Source: DATKKX01 sp035542775 (GTDB lineage: Bacteria > Planctomycetota > Phycisphaerae > UBA1845 > UTPLA1). Taken from it: a stretch of DNA of 25,621 nt. Of this stretch, positions 8,993-17,012 are shown in pieces. Below the pieces are notes generated by a model. The model was not told the origin of the DNA. It did no database searches and was given only the letters and a program-made list of their open reading frames with translations. Each line of letters begins with the position of its first letter. Positions within the stretch are counted from its first letter, which is position 1. The stretch lies in NCBI GenBank assembly GCA_035542775.1, contig DATKKX010000469.1:1-25621 (forward strand). Reading direction: 5' to 3'. Position numbers and translations under genes: made by a program.

Positions 8993-9892
8993 CTACTGAT
9001 ACTCGGAGAGGATCTTGTGCAGCTTTTGCAAGGCCTCGCCTTCGATCTGCCGGATGCGCTCCCGGGTCAGACCGATCTTCGCGCCGATTTCCTTCAGCGT
9101 CAGCGGCTCATTCTCGTCCAGCCCGTAACGAAGCCGCAGAATGGTGGCCTCGCGGTCGTCGAGATCGGTGAGAAGCTTCTGGATCATCTCGGATTCCGCC
9201 TCGCTGAAGATGGCCTTCTCGGGCGGCAGCGTCTTCTCATCCGCCAGCATGTCAGAGAGCAACAGCCCGGAGTCGCTGCCCTCAGTCTGCGTCGGGGCGC
9301 TGAAGGCCCGAACGGCCCGCTTGATGATCCGCACCTTGCGCTCGGGCAGAGCCATGCGTTCGGCGAGTTCCTGGAGAGACGGCGTTCGTCCCAGCTCCTC
9401 CTGCAACTGGCTATGCACCTGCTTCCAGCGGGCGATCATTTCCACCATGTAGGCGGGGATATGGACCGGCTGCACGGCGTTGATCAAGGCCCGCTTGATG
9501 GCCTGCTTGATCCACCAGCCGGCGTAGGTGCTGAATCGCGAGCCCATGTCGGGATCGAAGCCTTCAACCGCCCGCAGGAGTCCGAGGTTGCCTTCCTCGA
9601 TCAGGTCCGCCAGCGGCATGCCTCGTGAGGAATAAGCCTTGGCGATGTTCACGACCAGGCGGAGGTTGGACCGGATCATCCGCTCGCGGGCCCGGTTACC
9701 CTCTTCCTCCATCCGTTCCTTATCGGCGTGGGTGATCTCACCGTGGGCGAAGCGCACGGCGGCATAGCTGCCTCTGGCGATGGTGCGCGCAAGCTCTTTC
9801 TCTTCGTCCGCCGTCAGGAGCGCGGATTCGTTGATCTGCTTCAGATACTGTTGCAGGCCGGGTTCGACAGCGATGGTTCGAATCCTCCCCAA
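8993..9892 (-). CDS. RNA polymerase sigma-70 family factor (RpoD/SigA-like, group 1 or 2)
   Basis: 299 residues directing core RNA polymerase to promoters. Region 1.2 is seen at PGLQQYLKQI (about 11-40). Regions 2.1-2.4 follow (about 85-150), with NLRLVVNIAKAY, DLIEEGNLGLLRAVEGFD and FSTYAGWWIKQAIKRAL. Region 3 is next (about 165-225). Region 4 (about 235-297) has LRLRYGL and the helix-turn-helix LTLKEIGAKIGLTRERIRQIE. It lacks the long acidic region 1.1 of classical RpoD, so it could be a short primary sigma or a group 2 factor. The start appears to be TTG at 9892, with a strong GGGGGGAG (9898-9905) 5 bases upstream. No other in-frame start fits better. Confidence 0.9.
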   Translation of the reverse strand: MGRIRTIAVEPGLQQYLKQINESALLTADEEKELARTIARGSYAAVRFAHGEITHADKERMEEEGNRARERMIRSNLRLVVNIAKAYSSRGMPLADLIEEGNLGLLRAVEGFDPDMGSRFSTYAGWWIKQAIKRALINAVQPVHIPAYMVEMIARWKQVHSQLQEELGRTPSLQELAERMALPERKVRIIKRAVRAFSAPTQTEGSDSGLLLSDMLADEKTLPPEKAIFSEAESEMIQKLLTDLDDREATILRLRYGLDENEPLTLKEIGAKIGLTRERIRQIEGEALQKLHKILSEYQ

Positions 9893-9925
9893 AACAGCTC
9901 CCCCCTACCGTCTTGTACACGCCAG

Positions 9926-9931
9926 AGTATA
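9926..9931 (-). promoter_or_regulatory. Candidate -10 element for the sigma factor gene
   Basis: TATACT on the minus strand matches five of six bases of TATAAT. It ends 34 bases before the TTG start codon. No convincing -35 lies at 16-18 bases; GTGTCA at 19 bases is a partial match. The call rests on the hexamer and its position. Confidence 0.35.
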
Positions 9932-9957
9932 GATCCTCAAGCCGGTCGCTTGACACT

Positions 9958-10008
9958 CCGGGTGCCGCCGGGACTCCACCCGACAACTAGACGTACGCGG
10001 CACCCCGG
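9958..10008. repeat. Long inverted repeat (hairpin) in the rpsA-sigma spacer
   Basis: CCGGGTGCCGC (9958-9968) pairs with GCGGCACCCCGG (9997-10008), eleven base pairs with a single bulged C, enclosing 28 bases. No T-tract follows on either strand, so it is not a classical intrinsic terminator. It lies just upstream of the putative -10 of the sigma gene. Confidence 0.6.
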
Positions 10009-10064
10009 CTGGACGCCCTCAACACTTATGATCGGCCGGGAGGCGGCATCGGTTGTTTCAAATT

Positions 10065-10117
10065 CACCGGGCAGGCAGCGGGGGGCGCGCTGCCTGACTC
10101 AGAGCTGAGGCCCGGTG
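10065..10117. other. Candidate three-way-junction RNA element between rpsA and the sigma gene
   Basis: Nested perfect pairing is visible. The outer stem is CACCGGGC (10065-10072) with GCCCGGTG (10110-10117), extendable by a T-G wobble. The second stem is AGGCAGCG (10073-10080) with CGCTGCCT (10088-10095) around the loop GGGGGCG. The third stem is CTCA (10098-10101) with TGAG (10106-10109) around GAGC. Only two bases (GA) are unpaired at the junction, so 40 of 53 bases pair. A palindrome TGGCATGCCA (10116-10125) overlaps the end. The expressed strand cannot be told from sequence. It could instead be an intergenic repeat or a U-less terminator of rpsA. Confidence 0.45.
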
Positions 10118-10151
10118 GCATGCCATTGCGGGGCACCTCCAGAGGCTTTAT

Positions 10152-10187
10152 GGGTCCGATTTCGAATTCTCGTGTCTGGCGGGACCC
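10152..10187 (-). terminator. Weak hairpin immediately after the rpsA stop codon
   Basis: GGGTCC (10152-10157) and GGACCC (10182-10187) form a six-base-pair stem with a 24-base interior, directly abutting the rpsA stop. No T-tract follows, so a terminator role is only possible. Confidence 0.25.
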
Positions 10188-12053
10188 CTATTTATTCTTT
10201 TCTGAGTCTGGTTCAGACCCGCCGTCCGCCGGGGGAGAGGTATCCGTGTCGGCCTTCGCACCCTTGTCGACTTGCGATTCGTTCAACAACACGGTCCCGC
10301 TGATGATATCGGTCGTCTCTTCACCGCTGCTGCCGTGCAGGCCGCCGCGGCGCTGGCGAGGCTGAGCGGTGCGATGCTCGCCGGATTCGTCTCGACCGCT
10401 GTCGGCGGCCCAGTCGGCGCGCTTCTTGGACAGACCGATCTTGCGCTCGCTGGTGTCGACCCGCAGAATCTTGACCTCGATCTCCTGGCCGATCTGGACC
10501 TCCTGGTGGGGATCGTCTACGCGGTGGTCGGTCAGCTCGGACACGTGCAAGAGCCCTTCCAGGTCCTGCTCCAACTCCACAAATACGCCGAAGTTGGTGA
10601 TCTTGGTGACCTTGCCGCGGACGATCATGCCGGGGATATACCGCTCAGGCACCGCCCGCAGCCACGGATCCTCGGTCAACTGCTTGAGGCCGAGGGCGAT
10701 GCGTTGCTTGTCCTGATCCACGGACAGCACGACGCATTTGATCTCGTCGTTCTTCTTGAGCATTTCCGACGGGTGGCTGACTTTTTTGGTCCAACTCATG
10801 TCGGAAACGTGCAGCAGGCCGTCGATGCCTTCTTCGATCTCGACAAAAGCGCCGTAATTGGTGAGATTGCGGACCTTTCCGGAGACCACCGTGTTGGGGG
10901 GATAGCGCTCGGCGACGCGGGTCCAGGGGTTGGTCTCGGTCTGCTTGATACCAAGCGAAATCTCCTGCTTGGCCTTGTTGATCTCCAGGACGACGACCTC
11001 AACTTCCTGGCCGACTTTGAGCATTTCGGAGGGATGATTAATCCGCCGCGTCCAGGACATCTCGGAGATGTGCACCAGACCCTCGATGCCGCCTTCCAGC
11101 TTCACGAAGGCGCCGTAGTTGGTGATGTTGACGATCGTGCCCTTGACCCGCGAACCGATCGGGTACTTCTTCTCCACCTCGTCCCACGGGTTGACCTGGG
11201 TCTGCTTGAGGCCCAGGGCGATCTTCTCCTTCTCCTTGTCGATGGAGAGGATCTTGACCTTGATCTTCTGATCGATGCGCAGAAGCTCGCTGGGATGATT
11301 GATCCGATCCCAGCTCATGTCGGTGATGTGCAGCAGGCCGTCGATGCCGCCCAGGTCGATGAAGGCGCCGAAGTCGGCGATGTTCTTCACCGTGCCCTCG
11401 CGGATCTGGTCAACCTCGATCTCGGCCATGAGCTTGGCTTTCTGCTCGGCCCGCTCGGCCTCGATGAGCTTGCGCCTCGATACGACGATGTTCCGCCGTT
11501 CCACGTCGATCTTGAGGACCACGGCCTCGACAGTCTTGCCGATGTAATCATCAACGTCGCTGGGACGCCGCGTATCCACCTGGCTGGCCGGCAGGAACAC
11601 CGGCACGCCGATGTCCACAAGCAGCCCGCCCTTGATCTTGCGCGTGCATCTGCCGCTGACCTTGTCCCCCTCCTTGCACGTGGCCAGAACCCGCTCCCAG
11701 CCCCTGATGCGATCGGCCTTCCGCTTGGAAAGCAGAATGACGCCGGTATCGGATTCGATCTGCTCGAGGAGGACTTCAATGCGGTCGCCGGGCTTGACCT
11801 GGCTGGCGTCCTCCCATTCGTTCAACGGCACGTATCCTTCGCTCTTGAGCCCCACATCGACGACGACCTCGTTGCCGCTCACGCCGACGACGCGTCCCTG
11901 GAGGATGGTGTCGGTCTTGTATTCCGAGATGGTCTGGGCGATGGCGCTGTCCAGGTGCGCGGTATCGACCGCCTCACCGAAAGCGGCTTCAAACTGCTTA
12001 CTGATCTCCTCGTCCGAAACATCGATCTGGGCTAACAAGTCGTTCTGGTCCAT
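10188..12053 (-). CDS. rpsA: 30S ribosomal protein S1
   Basis: 621 residues from the ATG at 12053. Six S1 RNA-binding domains are visible, at about 48-117, 128-197, 211-281, 295-368, 382-455 and 470-541. Domains 3-6 carry the recurring pattern NxTxYGAFVxLEGGIxGLxHISEMSW. The first two are more divergent, as usual, since they bind the ribosome. A low-complexity, charged tail of about 75 residues follows. S1 helps the 30S subunit capture mRNA and unfold leaders. A TTG at 12065 would add four residues; neither start has a strong Shine-Dalgarno, and the ATG gives the more usual S1 N-terminus. A 345-base leader region separates it from the DUF502 gene. Confidence 0.95.
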   Translation of the reverse strand: MDQNDLLAQIDVSDEEISKQFEAAFGEAVDTAHLDSAIAQTISEYKTDTILQGRVVGVSGNEVVVDVGLKSEGYVPLNEWEDASQVKPGDRIEVLLEQIESDTGVILLSKRKADRIRGWERVLATCKEGDKVSGRCTRKIKGGLLVDIGVPVFLPASQVDTRRPSDVDDYIGKTVEAVVLKIDVERRNIVVSRRKLIEAERAEQKAKLMAEIEVDQIREGTVKNIADFGAFIDLGGIDGLLHITDMSWDRINHPSELLRIDQKIKVKILSIDKEKEKIALGLKQTQVNPWDEVEKKYPIGSRVKGTIVNITNYGAFVKLEGGIEGLVHISEMSWTRRINHPSEMLKVGQEVEVVVLEINKAKQEISLGIKQTETNPWTRVAERYPPNTVVSGKVRNLTNYGAFVEIEEGIDGLLHVSDMSWTKKVSHPSEMLKKNDEIKCVVLSVDQDKQRIALGLKQLTEDPWLRAVPERYIPGMIVRGKVTKITNFGVFVELEQDLEGLLHVSELTDHRVDDPHQEVQIGQEIEVKILRVDTSERKIGLSKKRADWAADSGRDESGEHRTAQPRQRRGGLHGSSGEETTDIISGTVLLNESQVDKGAKADTDTSPPADGGSEPDSEKNK

Positions 12054-12410
12054 TACAACGTCCAATCCGGCTCACGGCGGGGCGCCCTTGCGATGCCGCA
12101 AGAGCATCACAACCGCAACGCCAACCAATTGCTTGTATCCCGGAAGCGGTCCCTGATCCGGCCCAACTCCCCCGGGCGATGTCGAGCCCAAAGGCCCGGC
12201 ACCCTGTCCCTGGTGCCTCCCTCTGTCCGCAGACCATCCGCGGCGACCCCGTGGGGGCACCCGAAGCGCAAACCATGATGATACTCCCCCGCCGCTGGTC
12301 AGGCAATCACCACGCCGGAATAAAAAAAGCTGCTCGCCCCGGGTACACCGGGCTGAACGGGCCTTCCTGTTCACGCCGTGACGGCTCCGGCCCTGTCAAC
12401 TGACCATCTA
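12054..12410 (-). other. Spacer between the DUF502 gene and rpsA
   Basis: It contains no credible gene. Next to the DUF502 end is a terminator-like structure (listed separately) with a second hairpin, 12355-12372, whose GAAC/GTTC arms close on GG/CC pairs. Near rpsA a small perfect hairpin TTGCG-ATGC-CGCAA (12088-12101) lies about 35 bases before the ATG. No promoter with two recognisable boxes was found on the minus strand. The leader could contribute to rpsA regulation, but nothing here shows it. Confidence 0.5.
12322..12353 (-). terminator. Intrinsic terminator candidate after the DUF502 gene
   Basis: On the minus strand GCCCGG and CCCGGGGC can pair (12336-12353, one bulged G), followed seven bases later by seven consecutive T (plus-strand A tract 12322-12328). 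It lies about 58 bases past the DUF502 stop. The hairpin to T-tract spacing is longer than ideal. Confidence 0.5.
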
Positions 12411-13247
12411 TCAGTCCGGTCTCTTCCCCTCGGCGGGTCCCGATGGGGGCGAGCCTGGCCTGGACTCCTTGCGTTTGGCTCCAGCACGTGGCGACGAGGC
12501 GTCCGGCGGTGTGAAGGTTACGTCCTGGCGGGCCCCCGCGCCGCTGGAGAGGATCATAGTCAAGGCTTCCTCCACGCTCCAATCGGTATAAGTGATGCGA
12601 TCCAGGGGCACGAGTTCCATGTACCCGCTGGTCGGGTTGGGTGTCGTCGGCACGTAAACAGTGGCGTACTGCTTGCCGGTGGTCCGGTCGGTGATGACGT
12701 TGGTCATGAGGGCCACGGCTTTCATGTGCTCGTGAGGAAAATCGACCAGCACGGCCCGTTGATCAGCTCCTTCGTCCTTGCCCGTGCCGGACAGCGCAAC
12801 CACCATCCTCTTGATGGCGGAATACACGCTGGCCACCAAAGGGATCCGTTCGAAGAAGCTTTCCACGAAGGCGATGAGTCGCCGCCCCACGACGTTGGTG
12901 CCCAGCCAGCCGAGCAAGTACAGCATCAGGACGGTGAGCACCACGGCCACGGCTTTTTCGCGGAAGGCGGCATTGGCGGGGTCGATCAGCTTGGGCTCAC
13001 CTTCAAACGTGAACACCATATGGGCGGCCGAAAGCACCCAGTACACCAGCCATACGCCGACCGCCAAGGCCGCGTCGTACACATAGCGGATCAGGATGAT
13101 CGTGACGGCTAGCGGGATGATGATCAGAACACCCGCCGCAATCCGCCCGCGGATCGATCGTGGCGCCACGGATCCGGCGCGCTTGCCTTTGGGAGAACCG
13201 GGAGGAGGTGTCTGGAGTGACGCTGAACTGCCCTCTTTCTCTGTCAT
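12411..13247 (-). CDS. DUF502 family membrane protein
   Basis: 278 residues. Two strong hydrophobic segments (about residues 36-54 and 96-116) flank a region containing a further hydrophobic stretch. The DUF502 signature is seen in GRRLIAFVESFFERIPLVASVYSAIKRMV and in the C-terminal phrase MELVPLDRITYTDWSVEEALTMILSSG. N- and C-terminal tails are Pro/Ser/Lys-rich and probably disordered. The family is widespread and of unknown function; plant homologues (LCV-like) are membrane proteins. The ATG at 13247 has GAGAAG 2 bases upstream and GAGG farther away, a modest ribosome site. It appears to be monocistronic, with its own -10-like box and a terminator. Confidence 0.85.
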   Translation of the reverse strand: MTEKEGSSASLQTPPPGSPKGKRAGSVAPRSIRGRIAAGVLIIIPLAVTIILIRYVYDAALAVGVWLVYWVLSAAHMVFTFEGEPKLIDPANAAFREKAVAVVLTVLMLYLLGWLGTNVVGRRLIAFVESFFERIPLVASVYSAIKRMVVALSGTGKDEGADQRAVLVDFPHEHMKAVALMTNVITDRTTGKQYATVYVPTTPNPTSGYMELVPLDRITYTDWSVEEALTMILSSGAGARQDVTFTPPDASSPRAGAKRKESRPGSPPSGPAEGKRPD

Positions 13248-13280
13248 GACTTCTCATGGTCCTCGCGAGAACTTCGGGGG

Positions 13281-13286
13281 AGTATA
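13281..13286 (-). promoter_or_regulatory. Candidate -10 element for the DUF502 gene
   Basis: TATACT on the minus strand ends 34 bases before the ATG. This is the same hexamer at the same distance as upstream of the sigma gene. No convincing -35 is present at 16-18 bases. Confidence 0.35.
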
Positions 13287-13881
13287 CAGTGCAAACTGCT
13301 GTTGGGTAGCAAGGGCGGTTCCCGAAACGGGATTTTCCGTGCCGAATGCCTCCGGGGCAAAGGCACGCCGGTATCCGTCCAGGCCGGCGGCCCAGCGCGG
13401 CAGCACGGCAACCACGGGGCGGAGGCCCGCAGGTGAGTGCCGTGCTGTTACTTGAGCCCGGAGACCAGTGCTTACGCCGTGCCGCTCCGCGTTCCTCGAT
13501 GCGGATCGCGGGTTTTCACTTGCTTCTCCAGCTATGGCGCGTTAAGGTTAATGCGGTCTGAACACTAAGGAAGACACCTCCGATCGGACGGCCCTCCTTG
13601 GTCGTGCGCAAGCCACGTCTGCAGCAGAGAAGGAACTGGAATCAAGGTCTGAAAAGGGAGGGCACAGGGAATGAGCGAAGACGCGAGTGACAGGCCTTTC
13701 AGCCCCGACATTTGCGCAGAATAGCAGACAAGCCGTGAATAATTCTTCTCGTGGGTGACGCCGCGGTGTCGATCTCCGCCGTGCGGGTGGCCGGGGCGGA
13801 GGTCGGCAGCGACCCGAAGCGGGAAGCGATGCATCGGAAGGGGGATGGCCACCTGTGCGTCGTCGTTGAAGGGGCCGGCGG
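13287..13881. other. Divergent intergenic region of about 600 bases
   Basis: No credible gene is seen here; the short ORFs on both strands have no family features and no ribosome site. Structures present are a perfect 10-bp inverted repeat (13401-13447, listed separately) and a small hairpin TCCCG-AAA-CGGGA followed by TTTT near 13320-13336. The region must hold the promoters of the DUF502 gene (-) and the kinase operon (+). AT-richer sequence near 13718-13745, with TTGCGC and GAATAATTC, is a possible kinase promoter but does not match well. Confidence 0.45.
13401..13447. repeat. Perfect 10-bp inverted repeat with internal stem
   Basis: CAGCACGGCA (13401-13410) and TGCCGTGCTG (13438-13447) are exact reverse complements separated by 27 bases. 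The interior contains a CGGG/CCCG pairing that could form an upper stem. It could be a regulator-binding dyad, an RNA hairpin or a relic repeat. Confidence 0.55.
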
Positions 13882-16800
13882 ATGGAAGCGTGGACAGAGG
13901 GCACGGTACGGCCGTCCATGGCGAATCAAGCATCATCGCGCCATGTCTCGACCGCCGTTGGTCATCTGGTCGGCATCGCCGTGCTGGCGATTCTCTATCC
14001 CCTTCTGGGCAAGCTTTCGTTTTCCCTTTCGGTCGTACAGGCCAACGTGACAATGGTGGTTTTTGCGCCCGAGGGGGTTTCGCTCGCGGCGCTGATCCTT
14101 TTCGGCAGAAGGCTCTGGCCCGGTACCTTCATCGGTCAGTTCGTGCTGGCGTGGATGTCGGGCGTGCCATTGGGCGTATCGCTGGCCCATTCCGCGATCA
14201 ACAGTGCTGAAGCGGCAATCGGCGCCACCCTTTTCCAGCGGCTGGGCATGCGACGGGAATTGGACCGGCTCCGCGATGCCATCCTGCTGTTTGCCCTGTG
14301 CGCTCTGGTGCTGCAGCCGTTCAGCGCGACGCTGGGAACCGTCGCACTCCAACTGGGCGGACGCATCGTTGCGGGAACCTATGCCGTGACCTGGTTTTCC
14401 TGGTGGCTGGGCAACACGATCGGGCAGTTCATTGTCGTTCCTCTCCTGCTTACCTGGTTTTCCCCCCCTCGGCCCCATCTCGGCGCCCGGGGCACCCTTG
14501 AGATCGTCGTGGCCGGTGCTTCACTGACGGCTTCGGCGCTAGTCGTTTTCGGTGAGTTGTTCGGGATGGGCATCGCCGGGGACTTGCTTACCTTTGTGAT
14601 CTTCTACCCGGTCTTGTCTCTGATCGCCGTGCGCTTCGGTCCGCGGGGTGCCGCCCTGGGGACGTTGCTGGTGGCCGCCGTTTCCCTGGCCGCAACGACG
14701 AGGGGCCATGGGCCTTTTTCCGGTGGATTGCTACAAAACCGGCTCGCGGAATTGAACATGTTCCTGGCGGGGTCGGCGATCACCTCGCTGCTCATCGCCG
14801 CGGTATTTGCCGAACGCAAACGAACTGAGGCGGCACTGCGGCAGATCCATGCCGAGTTGGAACACCGCGTGGACGAGCGCACGATCGAGCTGACATGTGC
14901 AAACGAGCAACTGCGACAAGAGATCGCGCAGCGCAGGCAGGCCGAACAGGCAGGGCGGGAGAGCGAGCAACGTCTCCGCGCCATCGCGGACGGTTCTCCC
15001 ATTCCGACGTTCGCGATCGACCGGAACCACCGAGTCATGGCATGGAACCCCGCAATCGAGGAGTACAGCGGGGTTTCCGCGGCCGAGGTGATGGGAACGA
15101 CACGGCAATGGAGCGCGTTCTATACCGCCCAGCGTCCATGCCTGGCGGACCTGGTGGTGGACGGCGCCATCGACCAGATCCCGGTGTGGTACAAGGACAA
15201 GTGGGCTCAATCATCCCTGGTCCGCAACGCCTATGAGGCCACCGTCTATTTTCCGCACATAAAGGGCGGGCGCTGGCTGTTCTTCACCGCCGCCGCGCTC
15301 CGTGATACGGGAGGCCAGATCGTCGGGGCGGTGGAGACGCTTCAGGACATCACTGAACGCGAGCGGACGGAGAAGCAGGCCGCGGAGTTGAGCCAGCTGA
15401 AGGAACGACTGCTCAGCACCAGCGGCTACAACGAAAAGCTCCAGCTCATCACCGACGGCGTTGTTCGCGCTTTTGGTGCCGACTTCGCCCGGATCTGGCT
15501 GACCAAAGAGGCGGATTTGTGCGACCAGGGCTGCGATCACGCCCCGGTGATGGAAGGACCGCACGTCTGCCGTAACCGGACCCGCTGCCTCCATCTGGTG
15601 GCCAGTTCGGGGCGATATCCGCGCACTGACGGCAGGCATCGCAGAGTACCCATCGGCTGCTACAAGATCGGGCGTGTTGCTTCCGGCGAGGAAGCCAGCT
15701 TCGTGACCAATGACGTGACGCAAGACTCCCGGGTTCACGATCGTGACTGGGCCCGCCGGTTGGGCCTGGTGTCCTTCGCGGGCTACCGGTTGCAGAGCGC
15801 CGACGGGAACTGCGTGGGTGTCCTGGCGCTGTTCAGCAAGCATGTCCTGTCGGCGCAGGACGTGGCCTTGCTGCAGACGGTCACCGGCATCGCCTCACAA
15901 GTGATCCACACCAGCACCGCCCAAGAGGCGTTGCGGGAGAGCGAGCGGAGGCTGCGACGTGCCGAGGCCGTCGGGCACCTCGGGCACTGGAGCCTGGACC
16001 TGCGCACCGGGCTGCCGACCTGGTCGGAAGAGATGTATCGCATCTACGGCCTCGATGAGCAACAGCCGCCGATGAGGCACGAGGATCATCTGAAGGTCGT
16101 CCATCCCGACGACCGCGAGGGCTTCGTCGCGGGTGTGGACCTGATCCGGCGCGGGGGACAGGGCAGCTTCGAGTATCGCCTGCTCCGCCCGGACGGAGGG
16201 GTGCGACAGGTCAGCTCCTATGGGGAGATTGTGCGCGACGAGAGGGGCAGCCCGGCAACGATGTTCGGGACGATCCTGGATATCACCGAGCTGAAGGACA
16301 AAGAGCGGGAGCTGCAGGAGAAGAACGCGGAGCTGGAGCGGTTCACCTACACGATCTCGCACGACCTGAGGAGCCCGCTGGTGACGATCGAGGCCTTCCT
16401 GGGATACCTGGAGAAGGACCTTGCCGGCGCGGACGCCGAGCGTGTGCAGGCAGACCTGGGTCACATCCGCAACGCGGCGGTAAAGATGGGGCACCTGCTC
16501 GATGAATTACTGACGCTGTCGCGCATCGGCCGCGTGGTGACCCCGCCGGTGACGGTTCCGCTTCAGGTCGTCGTGCGGGAAGCGATCGATCTGGTGGCGG
16601 GACGCATCGCCGAACGCGGCGTCCAGGTGAAGGTCACGGACGCACCTTGCACGCTCTATGGCGACCAGCGCCGTCTCATGGAGGTGTTTCAGAACCTGAT
16701 CGACAACGCGGTGAAGTTCATGGGAGACCAACCGCGGCCTTCGGTCGAGGTGGATGTGGAAGTGCGAGGGCAGGAAGTCGTTCTCCTGGTCCGGGACAAC

Positions 16801-17007
16801 GGCAGCGGCATCGATCCGAGACACGCGCACAGGCTGTTCGGCATGTTTGAAAAGCTGCAGCCGGAGATGGAGGGCACGGGAATGGGCCTGGCGATCGTCA
16901 AACGAATCGTCGAGCTTCACGGCGGCCGGATCTGGGCCGAATCCGAGGGAGTCGGCCGCGGGTCCACCTTCTGCCTCACTCTGAGCAAGACAAGACTGGA
17001 GAGGTAG
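13882..17007 (+). CDS. Membrane sensor histidine kinase, MASE1-PAS-GAF-PAS-HisKA-HATPase
   Basis: 1041 residues. The N-terminal multi-pass MASE1 sensor (about 25-300) includes NVTMVVFAPEGVSLAALILFGRRLWPG. Then come a coiled coil (about 308-365), a PAS domain (365-495), a GAF domain (510-680), a PAS_3-type domain (685-800), the dimerisation helix with phospho-accepting H827 (ISHDLRSPL), and an ATPase domain with N942 (NLIDNA), D972 (DNGSGID) and the G2 box GTGMGLAIV (998 on). It should autophosphorylate and pass phosphate to the receivers encoded next. The GAF domain has an unusual cysteine cluster at 547, 551, 563 and 569. The start at 13882 is supported by AAGGGG about 7 bases upstream; an in-frame ATG at 13918 is an alternative. 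The receiver gene begins 5 bases after its stop. Confidence 0.88.
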   Translation: MEAWTEGTVRPSMANQASSRHVSTAVGHLVGIAVLAILYPLLGKLSFSLSVVQANVTMVVFAPEGVSLAALILFGRRLWPGTFIGQFVLAWMSGVPLGVSLAHSAINSAEAAIGATLFQRLGMRRELDRLRDAILLFALCALVLQPFSATLGTVALQLGGRIVAGTYAVTWFSWWLGNTIGQFIVVPLLLTWFSPPRPHLGARGTLEIVVAGASLTASALVVFGELFGMGIAGDLLTFVIFYPVLSLIAVRFGPRGAALGTLLVAAVSLAATTRGHGPFSGGLLQNRLAELNMFLAGSAITSLLIAAVFAERKRTEAALRQIHAELEHRVDERTIELTCANEQLRQEIAQRRQAEQAGRESEQRLRAIADGSPIPTFAIDRNHRVMAWNPAIEEYSGVSAAEVMGTTRQWSAFYTAQRPCLADLVVDGAIDQIPVWYKDKWAQSSLVRNAYEATVYFPHIKGGRWLFFTAAALRDTGGQIVGAVETLQDITERERTEKQAAELSQLKERLLSTSGYNEKLQLITDGVVRAFGADFARIWLTKEADLCDQGCDHAPVMEGPHVCRNRTRCLHLVASSGRYPRTDGRHRRVPIGCYKIGRVASGEEASFVTNDVTQDSRVHDRDWARRLGLVSFAGYRLQSADGNCVGVLALFSKHVLSAQDVALLQTVTGIASQVIHTSTAQEALRESERRLRRAEAVGHLGHWSLDLRTGLPTWSEEMYRIYGLDEQQPPMRHEDHLKVVHPDDREGFVAGVDLIRRGGQGSFEYRLLRPDGGVRQVSSYGEIVRDERGSPATMFGTILDITELKDKERELQEKNAELERFTYTISHDLRSPLVTIEAFLGYLEKDLAGADAERVQADLGHIRNAAVKMGHLLDELLTLSRIGRVVTPPVTVPLQVVVREAIDLVAGRIAERGVQVKVTDAPCTLYGDQRRLMEVFQNLIDNAVKFMGDQPRPSVEVDVEVRGQEVVLLVRDNGSGIDPRHAHRLFGMFEKLQPEMEGTGMGLAIVKRIVELHGGRIWAESEGVGRGSTFCLTLSKTRLER

Positions 17008-17012
17008 AGACC

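Noticed and set aside
7679..9628. 649-codon plus-strand ORF
   Set aside because: Antisense to mlaF, mlaE and the sigma gene; no recognisable domain and a biased composition.
10272..12035. 587-codon plus-strand ORF
   Set aside because: Exact antisense of rpsA; its apparent repeats only mirror the S1 domains.
13320..13336. Hairpin TCCCG-AAA-CGGGA followed by TTTT on the plus strand
   Set aside because: No plus-strand gene lies upstream that it could terminate; the stem is only five base pairs.
13565..14053. Minus-strand ORF of 162 codons
   Set aside because: Overlaps the start of the MASE1 kinase, has no domain features and no ribosome site.
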